Shown: piece by piece, positions 17,467 to 26,339 of the stretch
Position numbering within the stretch: the stretch's first letter is position 1
Layout: every line of letters begins with the position of its first letter
Assembly: GCA_964196275.1 (NCBI GenBank)
Contig: CAXMSN010000114.1
Span: forward strand, 1 to 64,000
Reading direction: 5' to 3'
Length of the DNA stretch: 64,000 nucleotides
DNA from: UBA5794 sp964196275
GTDB lineage: Bacteria > Actinomycetota > Acidimicrobiia > Spongiisociales > UBA5794
Notes under the pieces: model-generated
Told to the model about the DNA's origin: nothing
Seen by the model: the letters and a program-made list of their open reading frames with translations, nothing else
The model's database searches: none
Made by a program: the position numbers and the translations under genes

Positions 17467-19337
17467 GTGTACATCGACTCCACAAGATCACCGAACAGGT
17501 CCATCATTGCCGACCGTTTCAGCTTCTGCGTGGCGGTGAGTTCGCCATCTTCGTGGTCGAGTTCCTTCGGAATCATCTTGAACTTTTTGACCTGATCAGA
17601 CCTCGCGAACTTCTCGTTCGTTTCGCTGACGACTCCCTGGATGAGGCTGATCACCTCCGGCTTCTCAGCGAGGTCGCGGTACGTCGTATATGGGAGCTGT
17701 CTTCTCAACGCCCAGTTGCCGACGACGTCATACTCGATGCCTATCAAAGCCGTGATGTACTTGCGGCCGTCTCCTATCACCATGGCTTCCTTGATGAACG
17801 GGGACGCCTTCAGACTGTTCTCCACCTCAGAGGGGGACATGTTGTGCCCTCCTGATGTGACGATGATGTGCTTGATTCGGTCGACGATCTTTACATGGGT
17901 GCCGTCCACCCAGACGCCAACATCTCCCGTCTTGAGCCAGCCGTCCTCGGTGAACGTCTCAGCAGTCGCCTCAGGATTGTTCCAGTAGCCGGGGAAGACC
18001 GCGTCGTGCTTCGTCTGGATCTCGCCCGTCTCCTCGTCGATCCTGAATCCGATGCCCTCGTACGGCTCGCCGACGGTGCCGAGCTTGACGCGTCCGTGGA
18101 GGTTCGTGGTAGCAACAGCAGCGTTCTCTGTCATCCCATAGATCTCGTACACCGGAATGCCCAATCCCATGAAGAACTCGAGAACCTCGGGAGCGATCGC
18201 CGCCGCCCCAGATGAGGCGTATCGACAATGGCGAAGACCGATACGTTCCTTGAGCGATCGGAAGAACAGCGGATTTCCGATCCAGTAGGCAAGCCTGGCC
18301 GGTGCAGTGAAGTTCCCCCCGTTCTCGACGCGCTGGGTACCGATAAACGTTGCAAGCTTCAAACCGAACGCGGCGATCAGCCTCTTGAGTCGCGTCGCGT
18401 CTTGAAGTCTGATCACGACTCCAGCGTGTATGCGCTCCCAGATGCGTGGGACCGCAAAGAAGATCGTCGGTTGCACCTCACGAAGGTTCACCTGCACGGT
18501 CTCAATGGACTCGGCGAAGTTCAGGATCGGCCCGTTGTAGGCCAGCGACCATGAGGAAAACAACCGCTCTGCGACGTGGCATAGCGGCAGATACGTGAGC
18601 TTCTCATCGTCAACGCTTTCGGGCGTGTTCTTCGAGAAGCGACCGGGGTCGTTCAGGACATGGCCGACCGCCACCTCAACATTCCGATGCGTGAGCATGG
18701 CCCCCTTTGGCGGGCCCGTCGTGCCGGATGTGTAGATGAGCGTCATCACCTCGTCCGGCTTCGCCGCGAGCATCAGTCGCTCAACTGCTCCTGGATCGCT
18801 CTGCCTGTGCGAACGACCAAGCTCCATGAAGTCGTCCCAGAACATCAGCCGGTCATCGTCCATCGTGCGCACACCCCGTGGCTCGACGTAGATAATCGTC
18901 TCGACCTTCGGGAAAGCATCAGGGCCCGGTTCGACCACCTTGTCAACTTGCTCCTGGTCCTCGGCGAAATGGATACGCGCCCCTGAGTCGTTGAGGAGGT
19001 ACTGCACCTCGGCAGTGGGATTGGTGGAGTACATCCCTGTGCAGATGGCCCTGACCGCGACCGTCGCGAAGTCGAAGATCAGCCATTCGGGACGATCCTC
19101 GCTGTGAATCGACGTCACCTCGCTTGGCTGGACCCCGAGTGCAAGGAGCGCATGCGCCGCCGTGAGCACTTCGTCCCACAACTGATAGCTCGTGCGCTCC
19201 TGCCAGATGCCGAACTCCTTGTCGCGTATCGCGACCCGTTCTGGGGTTCGTTGCGCCCAATCCCTCACGCGCCATGCGACCGTGGGGAAGGCATCCGAGA
19301 GGTCAGGGACACCCATGTGCTCAAGCGTGGAGGTCAT
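17463..19337 (-). CDS. AMP-forming acyl-CoA synthetase (FadD/FAA1-type)
   Basis: 624 residues. ATP/AMP motif LIYTSGTTGPPKGAMLTHRN, acyl-binding YEIYGMTENAA, DGWLKTGDVG, the hinge motif IVDRIKHIIVTSGGHNMSPS and the C-terminal catalytic Lys region TQKLKRS. It activates a fatty or aryl carboxylic acid to its CoA thioester. Being first in one operon with livHMKFG argues that it activates the acid this importer brings in. The frame extends to 19412; ATG 19337 is preferred, with AAAAGGG about 10 bp upstream and because the family starts with a similar short leader before AWRVRDWAQRTPERVA. Confidence 0.9.
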   Translation of the reverse strand: MTSTLEHMGVPDLSDAFPTVAWRVRDWAQRTPERVAIRDKEFGIWQERTSYQLWDEVLTAAHALLALGVQPSEVTSIHSEDRPEWLIFDFATVAVRAICTGMYSTNPTAEVQYLLNDSGARIHFAEDQEQVDKVVEPGPDAFPKVETIIYVEPRGVRTMDDDRLMFWDDFMELGRSHRQSDPGAVERLMLAAKPDEVMTLIYTSGTTGPPKGAMLTHRNVEVAVGHVLNDPGRFSKNTPESVDDEKLTYLPLCHVAERLFSSWSLAYNGPILNFAESIETVQVNLREVQPTIFFAVPRIWERIHAGVVIRLQDATRLKRLIAAFGLKLATFIGTQRVENGGNFTAPARLAYWIGNPLFFRSLKERIGLRHCRYASSGAAAIAPEVLEFFMGLGIPVYEIYGMTENAAVATTNLHGRVKLGTVGEPYEGIGFRIDEETGEIQTKHDAVFPGYWNNPEATAETFTEDGWLKTGDVGVWVDGTHVKIVDRIKHIIVTSGGHNMSPSEVENSLKASPFIKEAMVIGDGRKYITALIGIEYDVVGNWALRRQLPYTTYRDLAEKPEVISLIQGVVSETNEKFARSDQVKKFKMIPKELDHEDGELTATQKLKRSAMMDLFGDLVESMYT

Positions 19338-19471
19338 GCCCGTGTGCCCTTTTCTCGAGTTCCCCGAGTCTGGCATGAAGATAATCAACGCGCACGGCAC
19401 TTGGCAATTCACGTCGGGGAATCGACCGATGAACAGAGTGGTCTTTGTCGCCCCGAGAACCGCGGATAGGC

Positions 19472-21133
19472 CTACGCAGTCGGTTCTGTCCTGACGCCGA
19501 TCACCCTGAAGCGTCGGGCCACGAACGCGGGGTCCGTCAGTGAACTGTTGCCAGCCGCATTCGCTCCGGTGACATGGAAGTCAGAGAACGCTGACGACTG
19601 GTTGACGAACATCCCGCCGGTCAAGTTGAACGCTACCGAAACGCCACCGTCGATCGCCGCGTCAACGATCGATGACCTTGAGTCCTCATCGGTCGCGTAC
19701 GCGAGCCACGTGATCGCACCACTCTTCTGAGCAGCCTCGCGAGCCAGTTCGATACTCTGCTCTCGGGATGCCGTCTTAACGACGTAGATCACCGGTCCGA
19801 ACATCTCGCGCATGTAGGTGTCCTTGTCTGACGCATCTACTTCTACGATCGCTGGCGTTCGGACAGTCGCATCAGCGAACTCTGGATTCACGACAGAGCG
19901 CGAAGCAGAGAGGACGGATCCGCTTGCCTGAGCCTTTTCCACCCGGTCGAGCGAGTCCTGGCCCTTCACCGCTCCAAGGATCGCGCTCGCTCGCGCATCA
20001 TCGCTGAGCAAACCATCGACTGCGGAAACGAAGCCGCCGACAACATCGTCGTAGCTAGCGATTCCTTCAGCAGTGGGCACTCCATCGGCTGGGACGAACA
20101 GGTTCTGTGGCGTTGTGCACATCTGGCCTGAATACATGGTCATCGAGACGCTCAGGTTTCTGAAAACCCCCATGAGATCGACGACGGAATCCATGATCAC
20201 CGAGTTCACGCCCGCTTTTTCCGTGTACACCTCGGCGTGGTCGACGTTCGACTCCAGCCATTCGCCAAACGCCGAGCCGCCCGTGTAGTCGACGATCCCG
20301 ACCTCCGGGCGCATCACAAGGTCTTTCGAAACGAGCTCTCCAGGGGAATCGACGATCATCTGCACAAGGTTCGGATCGAGGCCCTCCCCCGCAAGGACCT
20401 CTCTTGCCGTGCGGACCATGAGCGCAAAGGGAAGAACGGTGGCTTGATGCGGCTTGATCACGACCGGATTCCCCGTAGCGAGACTGGCGAAGATCCCCGG
20501 GTACCCGTTCCACGTCGGGAAGGTCGAGACGCCAATCGTCACAGCCACACCTCGTGGAACAACAATCCACTCCTTGTCGATCACGATCGGATCACGCGAT
20601 CCCTGCGGCTTCTCCCACCGAAGCGGTCCGGGAAGTCGGTTCTGCTCAGCATACGCGTAGGCCACTGCCTCTACGGCACGATCCAGCGCATGCGGGCTAC
20701 CTGCCTGGAACGCCATGAGGAAGCTCTGTCCCGTGGAATGCATGACGGCGTGGGCCATCTCGAAGCTGATGGATGAGAGGCGCTTGATGATCTCAAGACA
20801 GACGAAGGCGCGGTCCTCGGGCGTTGATCGCCGCCACGAAGCCATGGCAGCCACTGCATCTGAGATGACGGTGTCCACCGTCGTCAACGGATACGAGATA
20901 TCCATATCGATCCCGTACGGCGATGTCTCCTCGACGACGCTGTGCCCGTCATGTTGCTGCCCTGTGTCGAACTCGTTTCCCACCAGCTCCTTGAACGCAG
21001 CCTCTCCTTCGGCCGGAGCCCCCTCTCCATATGCCTTCGGGTGTTCCGGGTATGCGCTCCAGAAAGCTCTGTCCTGGATCGCCTGGACTGCCCGATCGAG
21101 AGTTTCGCCATGAGCTGCGGAGAGTTCTGACAC
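19472..21133 (-). CDS. paaN: PaaN-type aldehyde dehydrogenase-family protein
   Basis: 553 residues, the length of actinobacterial PaaN. Aldehyde dehydrogenase features: WNGYPGIFASLATGNPVVIKPH (cofactor/oxyanion region, here from FPTWNGYPG to VVIKPH), VDYTGGSAFGEWLE, and the catalytic Cys in MYSGQMCTTPQN. PaaN resembles the dehydrogenase half of PaaZ, which oxidises the ring-opened aldehyde in aerobic phenylacetyl-CoA breakdown; PaaN itself is less well characterised. The GTG start at 21133 has GAAAGGA 6-7 bp upstream. It has its own promoter region of 250 bp filled with repeats. Confidence 0.85.
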   Translation of the reverse strand: MSELSAAHGETLDRAVQAIQDRAFWSAYPEHPKAYGEGAPAEGEAAFKELVGNEFDTGQQHDGHSVVEETSPYGIDMDISYPLTTVDTVISDAVAAMASWRRSTPEDRAFVCLEIIKRLSSISFEMAHAVMHSTGQSFLMAFQAGSPHALDRAVEAVAYAYAEQNRLPGPLRWEKPQGSRDPIVIDKEWIVVPRGVAVTIGVSTFPTWNGYPGIFASLATGNPVVIKPHQATVLPFALMVRTAREVLAGEGLDPNLVQMIVDSPGELVSKDLVMRPEVGIVDYTGGSAFGEWLESNVDHAEVYTEKAGVNSVIMDSVVDLMGVFRNLSVSMTMYSGQMCTTPQNLFVPADGVPTAEGIASYDDVVGGFVSAVDGLLSDDARASAILGAVKGQDSLDRVEKAQASGSVLSASRSVVNPEFADATVRTPAIVEVDASDKDTYMREMFGPVIYVVKTASREQSIELAREAAQKSGAITWLAYATDEDSRSSIVDAAIDGGVSVAFNLTGGMFVNQSSAFSDFHVTGANAAGNSSLTDPAFVARRFRVIGVRTEPTA

Positions 21134-21173
21134 AGTGGTCCTTTCGAGTCGTCCGACTCATCGTAATGGAGAC

Positions 21174-21232
21174 CACGTCCTCCCTTCAGGGGGGACGGCA
21201 GAGGAGCGCAGCGACGATGCAGGGGGGCCTGC
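21174..21232 (-). repeat. Palindromic intergenic element, reverse copy
   Basis: Core GTCCTCCCTTCAGGGGGGAC (imperfect) followed by GGCAGAGGAGCGCAGCGACG and ATGCAGGGG. The 3' flank is nearly identical to the copy at 11904. Confidence 0.65.
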
Positions 21233-21292
21233 GAGCCCGCGAGCCCGGAGGAGCTGGAGAACTCGAGATCCGAAGTCCGATCGGCAATCCAC

Positions 21293-21331
21293 CTGGCTCG
21301 CTGCCCTCCCCCTTTGAAATGAGGACGGAAG
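21293..21331 (+). repeat. Palindromic intergenic element, decayed forward copy
   Basis: CACCTGGCTCGCTGCCCTCC then CCCTTTGAAATGAGGAC. The inverted partner of 21174 lies about 60 bp to the left. The palindrome arms no longer match fully. Confidence 0.45.
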
Positions 21332-21385
21332 ATATGGGAACTCGGTCGTCGGTCCTATCGTCAGAATGGTATCGAGGAGGTTCTG

Positions 21386-22093
21386 GTGAAATTGGTCGTC
21401 TTCGCTTCCGCAATGCTGCTGATGCTTTCTGCTTGCGCCGCGGGTGAGAGCGACGAACCGGCTGAGCCTGAGAGAGTTGAGGCGGCTGGTGCCCTGTTCA
21501 TCGAGACGGACGGCAAGAAGTTGTGTAGCGCGGTTGCGGAGTCGTACCCACCACAGTGTGCGGGCGATCGAACGGTTCTTCTCGATCTCCGACCGAACAC
21601 AGTCGTTGCTCTGATGTCTCCATCCGATCCAACGCTCGCCGCTGTCACATGGACCGACTACACGTTGCGAGTCACTGGCATCGAAACGGACGATGGTCTG
21701 ACGAACGTCGAACTCGGCGATTCCGTCTACACAGCCACCGGCGACGGGCTTGTGCTGCGTGTCGCAGACCTTGGCGTGCGGGTCGGGGATCCTGTTGTGT
21801 TGCCGATGGATCTCACCAACGCGACCGACACGGCGACCGATCTGACGTTCTTCAACGGACAACGAACAGAGCTCGTATTCGAAGATGCATCGGGCGAGGT
21901 GTACCGGTGGTCCGTTGACATGATGTTCGCTCAGTCGATAGAGACGATCACCATCGAGCCAGGCGCGACAGTCCCCTACGTCCTCACGGGCGAGCCCATT
22001 GATCTTCCCCCCGGCGACTACACGGCAAAGGCCTGGGTTACAGCGGACGGAGCAGAGAACGTCGTGGTGGTGTGGACCGCGACGGTCGGCTAG
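21386..22093 (+). CDS. Lipoprotein with BsuPI-like domain
   Basis: 235 residues. The GTG start at 21386 has GAGGAGG 5 bp upstream. MKLVVFASAMLLMLSACAAG is a lipoprotein signal with lipobox LSAC. The C-terminal ~100 residues fit the intracellular proteinase inhibitor BsuPI fold: DLTNATDTATDLTFFNGQRT, VFEDASGEVYRWSVDMMFAQ and a Pro-Gly turn EPGATVPYVLTG. The middle part (LLDLRPNTVVALMSPSDPTL) is not recognised. BsuPI-like domains are also found in secreted proteins with no tested inhibitor activity, so the biochemical role is open. Confidence 0.75.
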   Translation: MKLVVFASAMLLMLSACAAGESDEPAEPERVEAAGALFIETDGKKLCSAVAESYPPQCAGDRTVLLDLRPNTVVALMSPSDPTLAAVTWTDYTLRVTGIETDDGLTNVELGDSVYTATGDGLVLRVADLGVRVGDPVVLPMDLTNATDTATDLTFFNGQRTELVFEDASGEVYRWSVDMMFAQSIETITIEPGATVPYVLTGEPIDLPPGDYTAKAWVTADGAENVVVVWTATVG

Positions 22094-22160
22094 CAATCGC
22101 CCGCCGGCCTAGCGCTTGAACTTCGCAGGGGGCGGAGCTACCGACCACTACGCTTCCGTC

Positions 22161-23363
22161 ATGACCGACGCCTTCCTCATAGACACTGTTCGCACGCCGA
22201 TAGGGCGGTTTGGAGGGGCGTTGTCCTCAGTGCGACCAGACGACATGGCATCCCAGGTCATCAGGGACGTCGTTGAGCGCGTTGGAGTCGATCCGAGCAG
22301 ATACGACGAAGTGTTCTTCGGCGCTGCGAATCAAGCCGGAGAGGACAACAGGAACGTTGCGCGGATGGCTTCGCTCCTTGCCGGACTGCCAGTCACCGTT
22401 CCAGGTTCCACGATCAATCGCCTGTGTGGATCAGGGATGGAGGCGATAGGCCTCGCTGCACGCACAATCCGCACTGGAGAGGCTGACCTCGTGATCGCTG
22501 GTGGCGTTGAGTCGATGAGCCGGGCGCCAAAGGTCGTGCCAAAGGCAGGAACCGCGTTCGACAGATCACATGTGATGTACGACACGACGATCGGATGGCG
22601 TTTCACGAACCCCCGTATGCGCGAGCGATTCGGCGTCGATGAGATGCCGGGAACGGCCGAGAATCTGGCAACCGAGTTCTCCATCGCACGTGAGGACCAG
22701 GATGCGTTTGCGTATCGCAGCCAGCAGCGCACAGAAAAGGCGCGGGTAAACGGTGTGCTCGCACAGGAGATCACCCCCGTCTCTGTCAAGCAACGCCGGG
22801 GCGATCCGATCGTGGTCGATACCGACGAACACCCGCGGCCGGACACGACGCTTGAGAAACTGTCAACCCTTCGTCCGATCTTTGACAGTGGAACCGTGAC
22901 CGCCGGAACTGCTTCGGGCATCAACGACGGCGCCGCCGCTGCGATCGTTGCATCGGGAGAACTCGTCAAGGAACTCGGGCTTGAACCGATGGCGCGGATC
23001 GTCTCGATGGCAACGGCGGGCGTCCCGCCGAGAATCATGGGCATCGGCCCGGTCCCCGCGACCGAAAAGCTGCTGACCCGCACCGGCATCAGTCTCAGTG
23101 AGATATCGAACATCGAACTCAACGAGGCGTTCGCCTCTCAAGCTCTCGCATGCACACGGAAGTTCGGACTTCCTGACGACGCCGAACATGTGAACCCCAA
23201 CGGCGGCGCGATCGCCCTCGGCCATCCACTCGGGATGACGGGTGCGCGCCTCGTGGGCGCAGCCACACGCGAAATGGAGCGCCGCGACGGTCGTTTCGCA
23301 TTAGCGACGATGTGCATCGGTGTCGGCCAGGGAATCTCGATGTTGCTGGAGCGAGTCTCCTAG
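22161..23363 (+). CDS. Acetyl-CoA acyltransferase (thiolase, PaaJ/PcaF-like)
   Basis: 400 residues from ATG 22161. Thiolase residues: nucleophile Cys in NRLCGSGMEAIGLA, His in NGGAIALGHPLGMTGAR and the second Cys in MCIGVGQG. The opening VRTPIGRFGGALSSVRPDDM resembles 3-oxoadipyl-CoA/3-oxo-5,6-didehydrosuberyl-CoA thiolases (PcaF/PaaJ), but a general beta-oxidation thiolase cannot be excluded. It would cleave a 3-oxoacyl-CoA to acetyl-CoA, the last step of the pathway suggested by the neighbouring paaN, ligase and thioesterase genes. The frame back to 22116 lacks a start signal. Confidence 0.88.
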   Translation: MTDAFLIDTVRTPIGRFGGALSSVRPDDMASQVIRDVVERVGVDPSRYDEVFFGAANQAGEDNRNVARMASLLAGLPVTVPGSTINRLCGSGMEAIGLAARTIRTGEADLVIAGGVESMSRAPKVVPKAGTAFDRSHVMYDTTIGWRFTNPRMRERFGVDEMPGTAENLATEFSIAREDQDAFAYRSQQRTEKARVNGVLAQEITPVSVKQRRGDPIVVDTDEHPRPDTTLEKLSTLRPIFDSGTVTAGTASGINDGAAAAIVASGELVKELGLEPMARIVSMATAGVPPRIMGIGPVPATEKLLTRTGISLSEISNIELNEAFASQALACTRKFGLPDDAEHVNPNGGAIALGHPLGMTGARLVGAATREMERRDGRFALATMCIGVGQGISMLLERVS

Positions 23364-23384
23364 CACCGCGGCGCTCGTCAGGAC

Positions 23385-23756
23385 TCACTCGTTCGAAAGC
23401 AGCCACTTGATCCTGTCGATCGACAGCGCGTAGTGAACGACGACCCCTGCAAGAAGCGCCACCGCATATGCCTGGTTGGCGAACGACACCACGACGATGG
23501 CAACGCCGAACACTGCAGCCTCCACAAGAAGGCGGATCGCACCAGGCACAGGAATAGGGGCCTCGCCGCTTCTGCTTCGGTCTCCAGGCACGTTGAACGT
23601 TCCCCACGCCGCCATGCCAGCTATCGGCAGTCCCACGGCCAACACCCAACTCAGTGCTCCGGACCCGATCGCGTATCCACCGATGGCGAGCGCAGCGAAC
23701 GCTGCGAGTTCCAGAACGAGCCGGAACGCGAGGTTTGCGGGATGGAATCCGAACAT
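23385..23756 (-). CDS. YrdB family (DUF2568) membrane protein
   Basis: 123 residues with four TM helices. LAFRLVLELAAFAALAIGGY opens the protein; the WGTFNVPGDRSRSGEAPIPV loop between helices 2 and 3 and the GAIRLLVEAAVFG helix are the family core. The function is unknown. It converges on the thiolase gene, with 21 bp between their stops. Confidence 0.85.
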   Translation of the reverse strand: MFGFHPANLAFRLVLELAAFAALAIGGYAIGSGALSWVLAVGLPIAGMAAWGTFNVPGDRSRSGEAPIPVPGAIRLLVEAAVFGVAIVVVSFANQAYAVALLAGVVVHYALSIDRIKWLLSNE

Positions 23757-23792
23757 CGGGTCAACCTAATGGCTGCGAGGTACGCTTGTCGC

Positions 23793-24383
23793 ATGAACCC
23801 AACTCGAGATGAATTGGTCGCGCTCTCGCTGGATCCGCGAGCGTTCCTTGACAGCGAGGATGCAGCACTGCGCAGGATCGCCGTGACCTCCGCCAACGTG
23901 ACGACGATGGATGGCCTGTGCAAGGCACTCACACAGATGATCTCGGATCCGTCAACTCCCGTCAGAGCCGCCGTCGCAGAGAAACTGGGTGCATGCGGTG
24001 AGGATGCCGTGGACGGTCTACAGCAACTTCGTACGGACGAGAACCCGACCGTACGAGAAGCGGTAGCCACCTCCTACGGCGAGATCGGAGAGGCCTCGCA
24101 ACTGGGGTGGCTCGTCGAGTGCGTTCGGTCTGACGAAGACCGACAGGTCAAGGAGGCTGCCGTTGCGTCCCTCGGTGCGATCGGCGACCCACGTGCGATC
24201 GACCCACTCCTCGAGTTCGTCAGATCGGGGCCGCCACAGGTCAGGCGCAGGGCGATTGCAGCCATCACGGTGTTCGACGACGACAGGATCGAACCAGCGC
24301 TCGTCCGAGCGGCGATGGATCGGAATCCGGGAGTGCGCGAAGCCGCCGAGATGGTGGTCGGCCGCCAGATCACAGAGGCCTAG
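23793..24383 (+). CDS. HEAT-repeat protein
   Basis: 196 residues from ATG 23793. It is built from ~31-residue alpha-helical repeats: DPSTPVRAAVAEKLGACGED, ENPTVREAVATSYGEIGEAS, RQVKEAAVASLGAIGDPRAI, GPPQVRRRAIAAITVFDDDR and RNPGVREAAEMVVG. These fit HEAT/PBS-lyase-like scaffolds used in protein-protein contacts. No catalytic residues are apparent. The last four bases overlap the convergent moaE stop. Confidence 0.8.
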   Translation: MNPTRDELVALSLDPRAFLDSEDAALRRIAVTSANVTTMDGLCKALTQMISDPSTPVRAAVAEKLGACGEDAVDGLQQLRTDENPTVREAVATSYGEIGEASQLGWLVECVRSDEDRQVKEAAVASLGAIGDPRAIDPLLEFVRSGPPQVRRRAIAAITVFDDDRIEPALVRAAMDRNPGVREAAEMVVGRQITEA

Positions 24384-24823
24384 TGCTCGGGTGAGGGCTC
24401 GCCGGAATGGTGTAGATCCTCACGCACCCACTCCGAACCACCTTCCCAATGCTCTTTCTTCCAGATCGGTACACGGTGCTTGAGTTCGTCGATGATGTAG
24501 CGGCATGCAGGGAACCCGTCGGCGCGATGCGCCGTGGAGACAGCCACGACCACAGCTGATTCCCTGAGTCCGAGAACACCAGTGCGATGCACCGCAGCGA
24601 CTTTCACGATCGGCCACCGGCCCAACGCCTCGTCCACGACTTCTCGGATCTTGGTCGTGACGACACCCTCGTACGCCTCGTACTCCAGACGAGTGACGCC
24701 CTGGCGTCCGATCGAGTGGTCACGAACCGTGCCAGAGAAGAGCACAGTGCTGCCCGCAGCGTCATCGGCGACGAACTCCATGATGCCAATCGCGTCCAAT
24801 GGCTCGTCCGTAACGGAGACCAT
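24380..24823 (-). CDS. moaE: Molybdopterin synthase catalytic subunit MoaE
   Basis: 147 residues from ATG 24823 (CAGGA 8 bp upstream; an earlier ATG at 24859 would overlap the promoter of the divergent htrA gene). MoaE motifs: TVLFSGTVRDHSIGRQGVTR with the Arg of the pterin site, LEYEAYEG, VHRTGVLGLRESAVVVAVS and the catalytic Lys pair in VPIWKKEHWEGG. It inserts sulfur into precursor Z together with MoaD, which is not in the window. A molybdenum enzyme must be encoded elsewhere. Confidence 0.92.
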   Translation of the reverse strand: MVSVTDEPLDAIGIMEFVADDAAGSTVLFSGTVRDHSIGRQGVTRLEYEAYEGVVTTKIREVVDEALGRWPIVKVAAVHRTGVLGLRESAVVVAVSTAHRADGFPACRYIIDELKHRVPIWKKEHWEGGSEWVREDLHHSGEPSPEH

Positions 24824-24870
24824 GACAGATTCCTGCGTACCTATGTCAGTCTTTTTCATACACTCATCCC

Positions 24871-26337
24871 ATGCACAACGATACCCCCGGTGAGACACCC
24901 GACGAATCTCACGCTCCTCTCATGTCTGAGCGGAACGACAATGACGATGTCGGCGTTGAAGCAAGCATGGACAACATCACACCACCGTCAGAATTCGACG
25001 CCGAGACCCCAGCACCGATCGTGCCCGAGCCGAACGATCCGATGGAGCCGATCATGCCCATCGACGCGGTCGATCTTGAACCTGGTATCCAGACTGCCGA
25101 GTTCACCTACGATGAGATGCTCCCACCGCCACCGCCACCGCCACCGCCACCATCTGTCTTCTCCGGCTATGAACCGCAAACGGTGACGGAGCCGGACACC
25201 GCGCCCGAACCGCCGAAACGATCGATCGGGCTGCTTCTTCTCGGCGTCGTCGGTGCGGCCGCTTTGGGTGCTGCCCTCACGATCGGTGTACTCGCGGTAA
25301 CAGGCACCTTCGACGATGAGACGGCGGTCGTGCCCACAACGGTCGCGATCGCGGCTCCTGCGGAGCCAACGAGCACCGAACCGACGACTCCGATCGCCAG
25401 CACCGGCGTAGGCGTTGATCCGGCCGCGATTGCCGCCAAGGTGCTGCCCAGCATTGTCACAGTCGTTGTGTTCGAAGACGACGAAGCCGCAAACCCCTCC
25501 GGGTCCGGTTCGGGAGTTGTCATGTCCGACGATGGCTACATCATCACGAACCACCACGTCATCGAAGGCGCCATGTCTTACGAAGTGACCTTCGAGGACG
25601 GCAGGGTCTACACGGCCGAGCTCGTGGGTAGCGACGATCTCACTGACATCGCCGTGCTCAGGATCTCGTCAGACGACCTCACACCGGTTGCGTTCGGTTC
25701 GTCCGAGGTCCTCGATCTCGGCGATCCTTCGGTCGCGATCGGCAATCCTCTCGGTCAAGATGGCGGCGCGTCCATCACCGCTGGCATCATCTCAGCGTTC
25801 AACAGAAGGGTCGACTTCGCCGATGAAACATCACTCTTCGGAATGATCCAGACGGACGCAGCCATCAACAGTGGATCCTCTGGCGGCGCACTTGTGAACG
25901 CAAACGGAGAACTGATCGGGATCACCTCGGCAATTGGCGTGTCGACTGCTGGACCAGAGGGCATCGGCTATGCGATACCCATCGAGGTCGTTGAACGCAT
26001 CACCGCTGAGATCATCGAGACGGGGGACGTCGAGCATCCGTTCATCGGCGTGAGGATGCAGTCGTACTTCGAAACGGCTGATGACGGAGCGGTCATCCCC
26101 GGAGGTGCGGTGATCGTGCTGATCGAGGAAGAGTCAGCGGCAGGAGACGCAGGCATGTTGCAGGACGACATTGTCATCGCCATCGACGGCAAGAAGGTCA
26201 CAGGCCAATCCGATCTCGCCCTCGCCGTACGGCTCTACCGGGTCGGCGACGTCGTGACCTTCACCGTCTTGCGAGACGGGGAGACGTTCACGTTCGATGT
26301 GCTCATGGGCCAGCGCCCGGTCGAACTCCAGGGCTGA
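24871..26337 (+). CDS. HtrA/DegP-type membrane-anchored serine protease (S1C)
   Basis: 488 residues: an acidic cytosolic N-terminus with a run of ten prolines (~residues 88-97), one TM helix (~118-142), a Thr/Pro-rich linker, trypsin-like domain, PDZ domain (~385-485). Catalytic triad: His in ITNHHVIEG, Asp in DDLTDIAVLR, Ser in NSGSSGGALVN. It degrades or refolds misfolded envelope proteins. In mycobacteria htrA follows sigE-rseA directly. Here the matching sigma/anti-sigma/tatA genes are 6 kb away, so the module may have been split. A DUF2342 gene follows after 2 bp. Confidence 0.93.
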   Translation: MHNDTPGETPDESHAPLMSERNDNDDVGVEASMDNITPPSEFDAETPAPIVPEPNDPMEPIMPIDAVDLEPGIQTAEFTYDEMLPPPPPPPPPPSVFSGYEPQTVTEPDTAPEPPKRSIGLLLLGVVGAAALGAALTIGVLAVTGTFDDETAVVPTTVAIAAPAEPTSTEPTTPIASTGVGVDPAAIAAKVLPSIVTVVVFEDDEAANPSGSGSGVVMSDDGYIITNHHVIEGAMSYEVTFEDGRVYTAELVGSDDLTDIAVLRISSDDLTPVAFGSSEVLDLGDPSVAIGNPLGQDGGASITAGIISAFNRRVDFADETSLFGMIQTDAAINSGSSGGALVNANGELIGITSAIGVSTAGPEGIGYAIPIEVVERITAEIIETGDVEHPFIGVRMQSYFETADDGAVIPGGAVIVLIEEESAAGDAGMLQDDIVIAIDGKKVTGQSDLALAVRLYRVGDVVTFTVLRDGETFTFDVLMGQRPVELQG

Positions 26338-26339
26338 CG

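Noticed and set aside
21158..22096. 312-codon minus-strand open frame opposite the BsuPI-like lipoprotein gene
   Set aside because: The plus strand has a GAGGAGG site, a lipoprotein signal and lipobox; the minus-strand product has no domain and runs into a repeat element.
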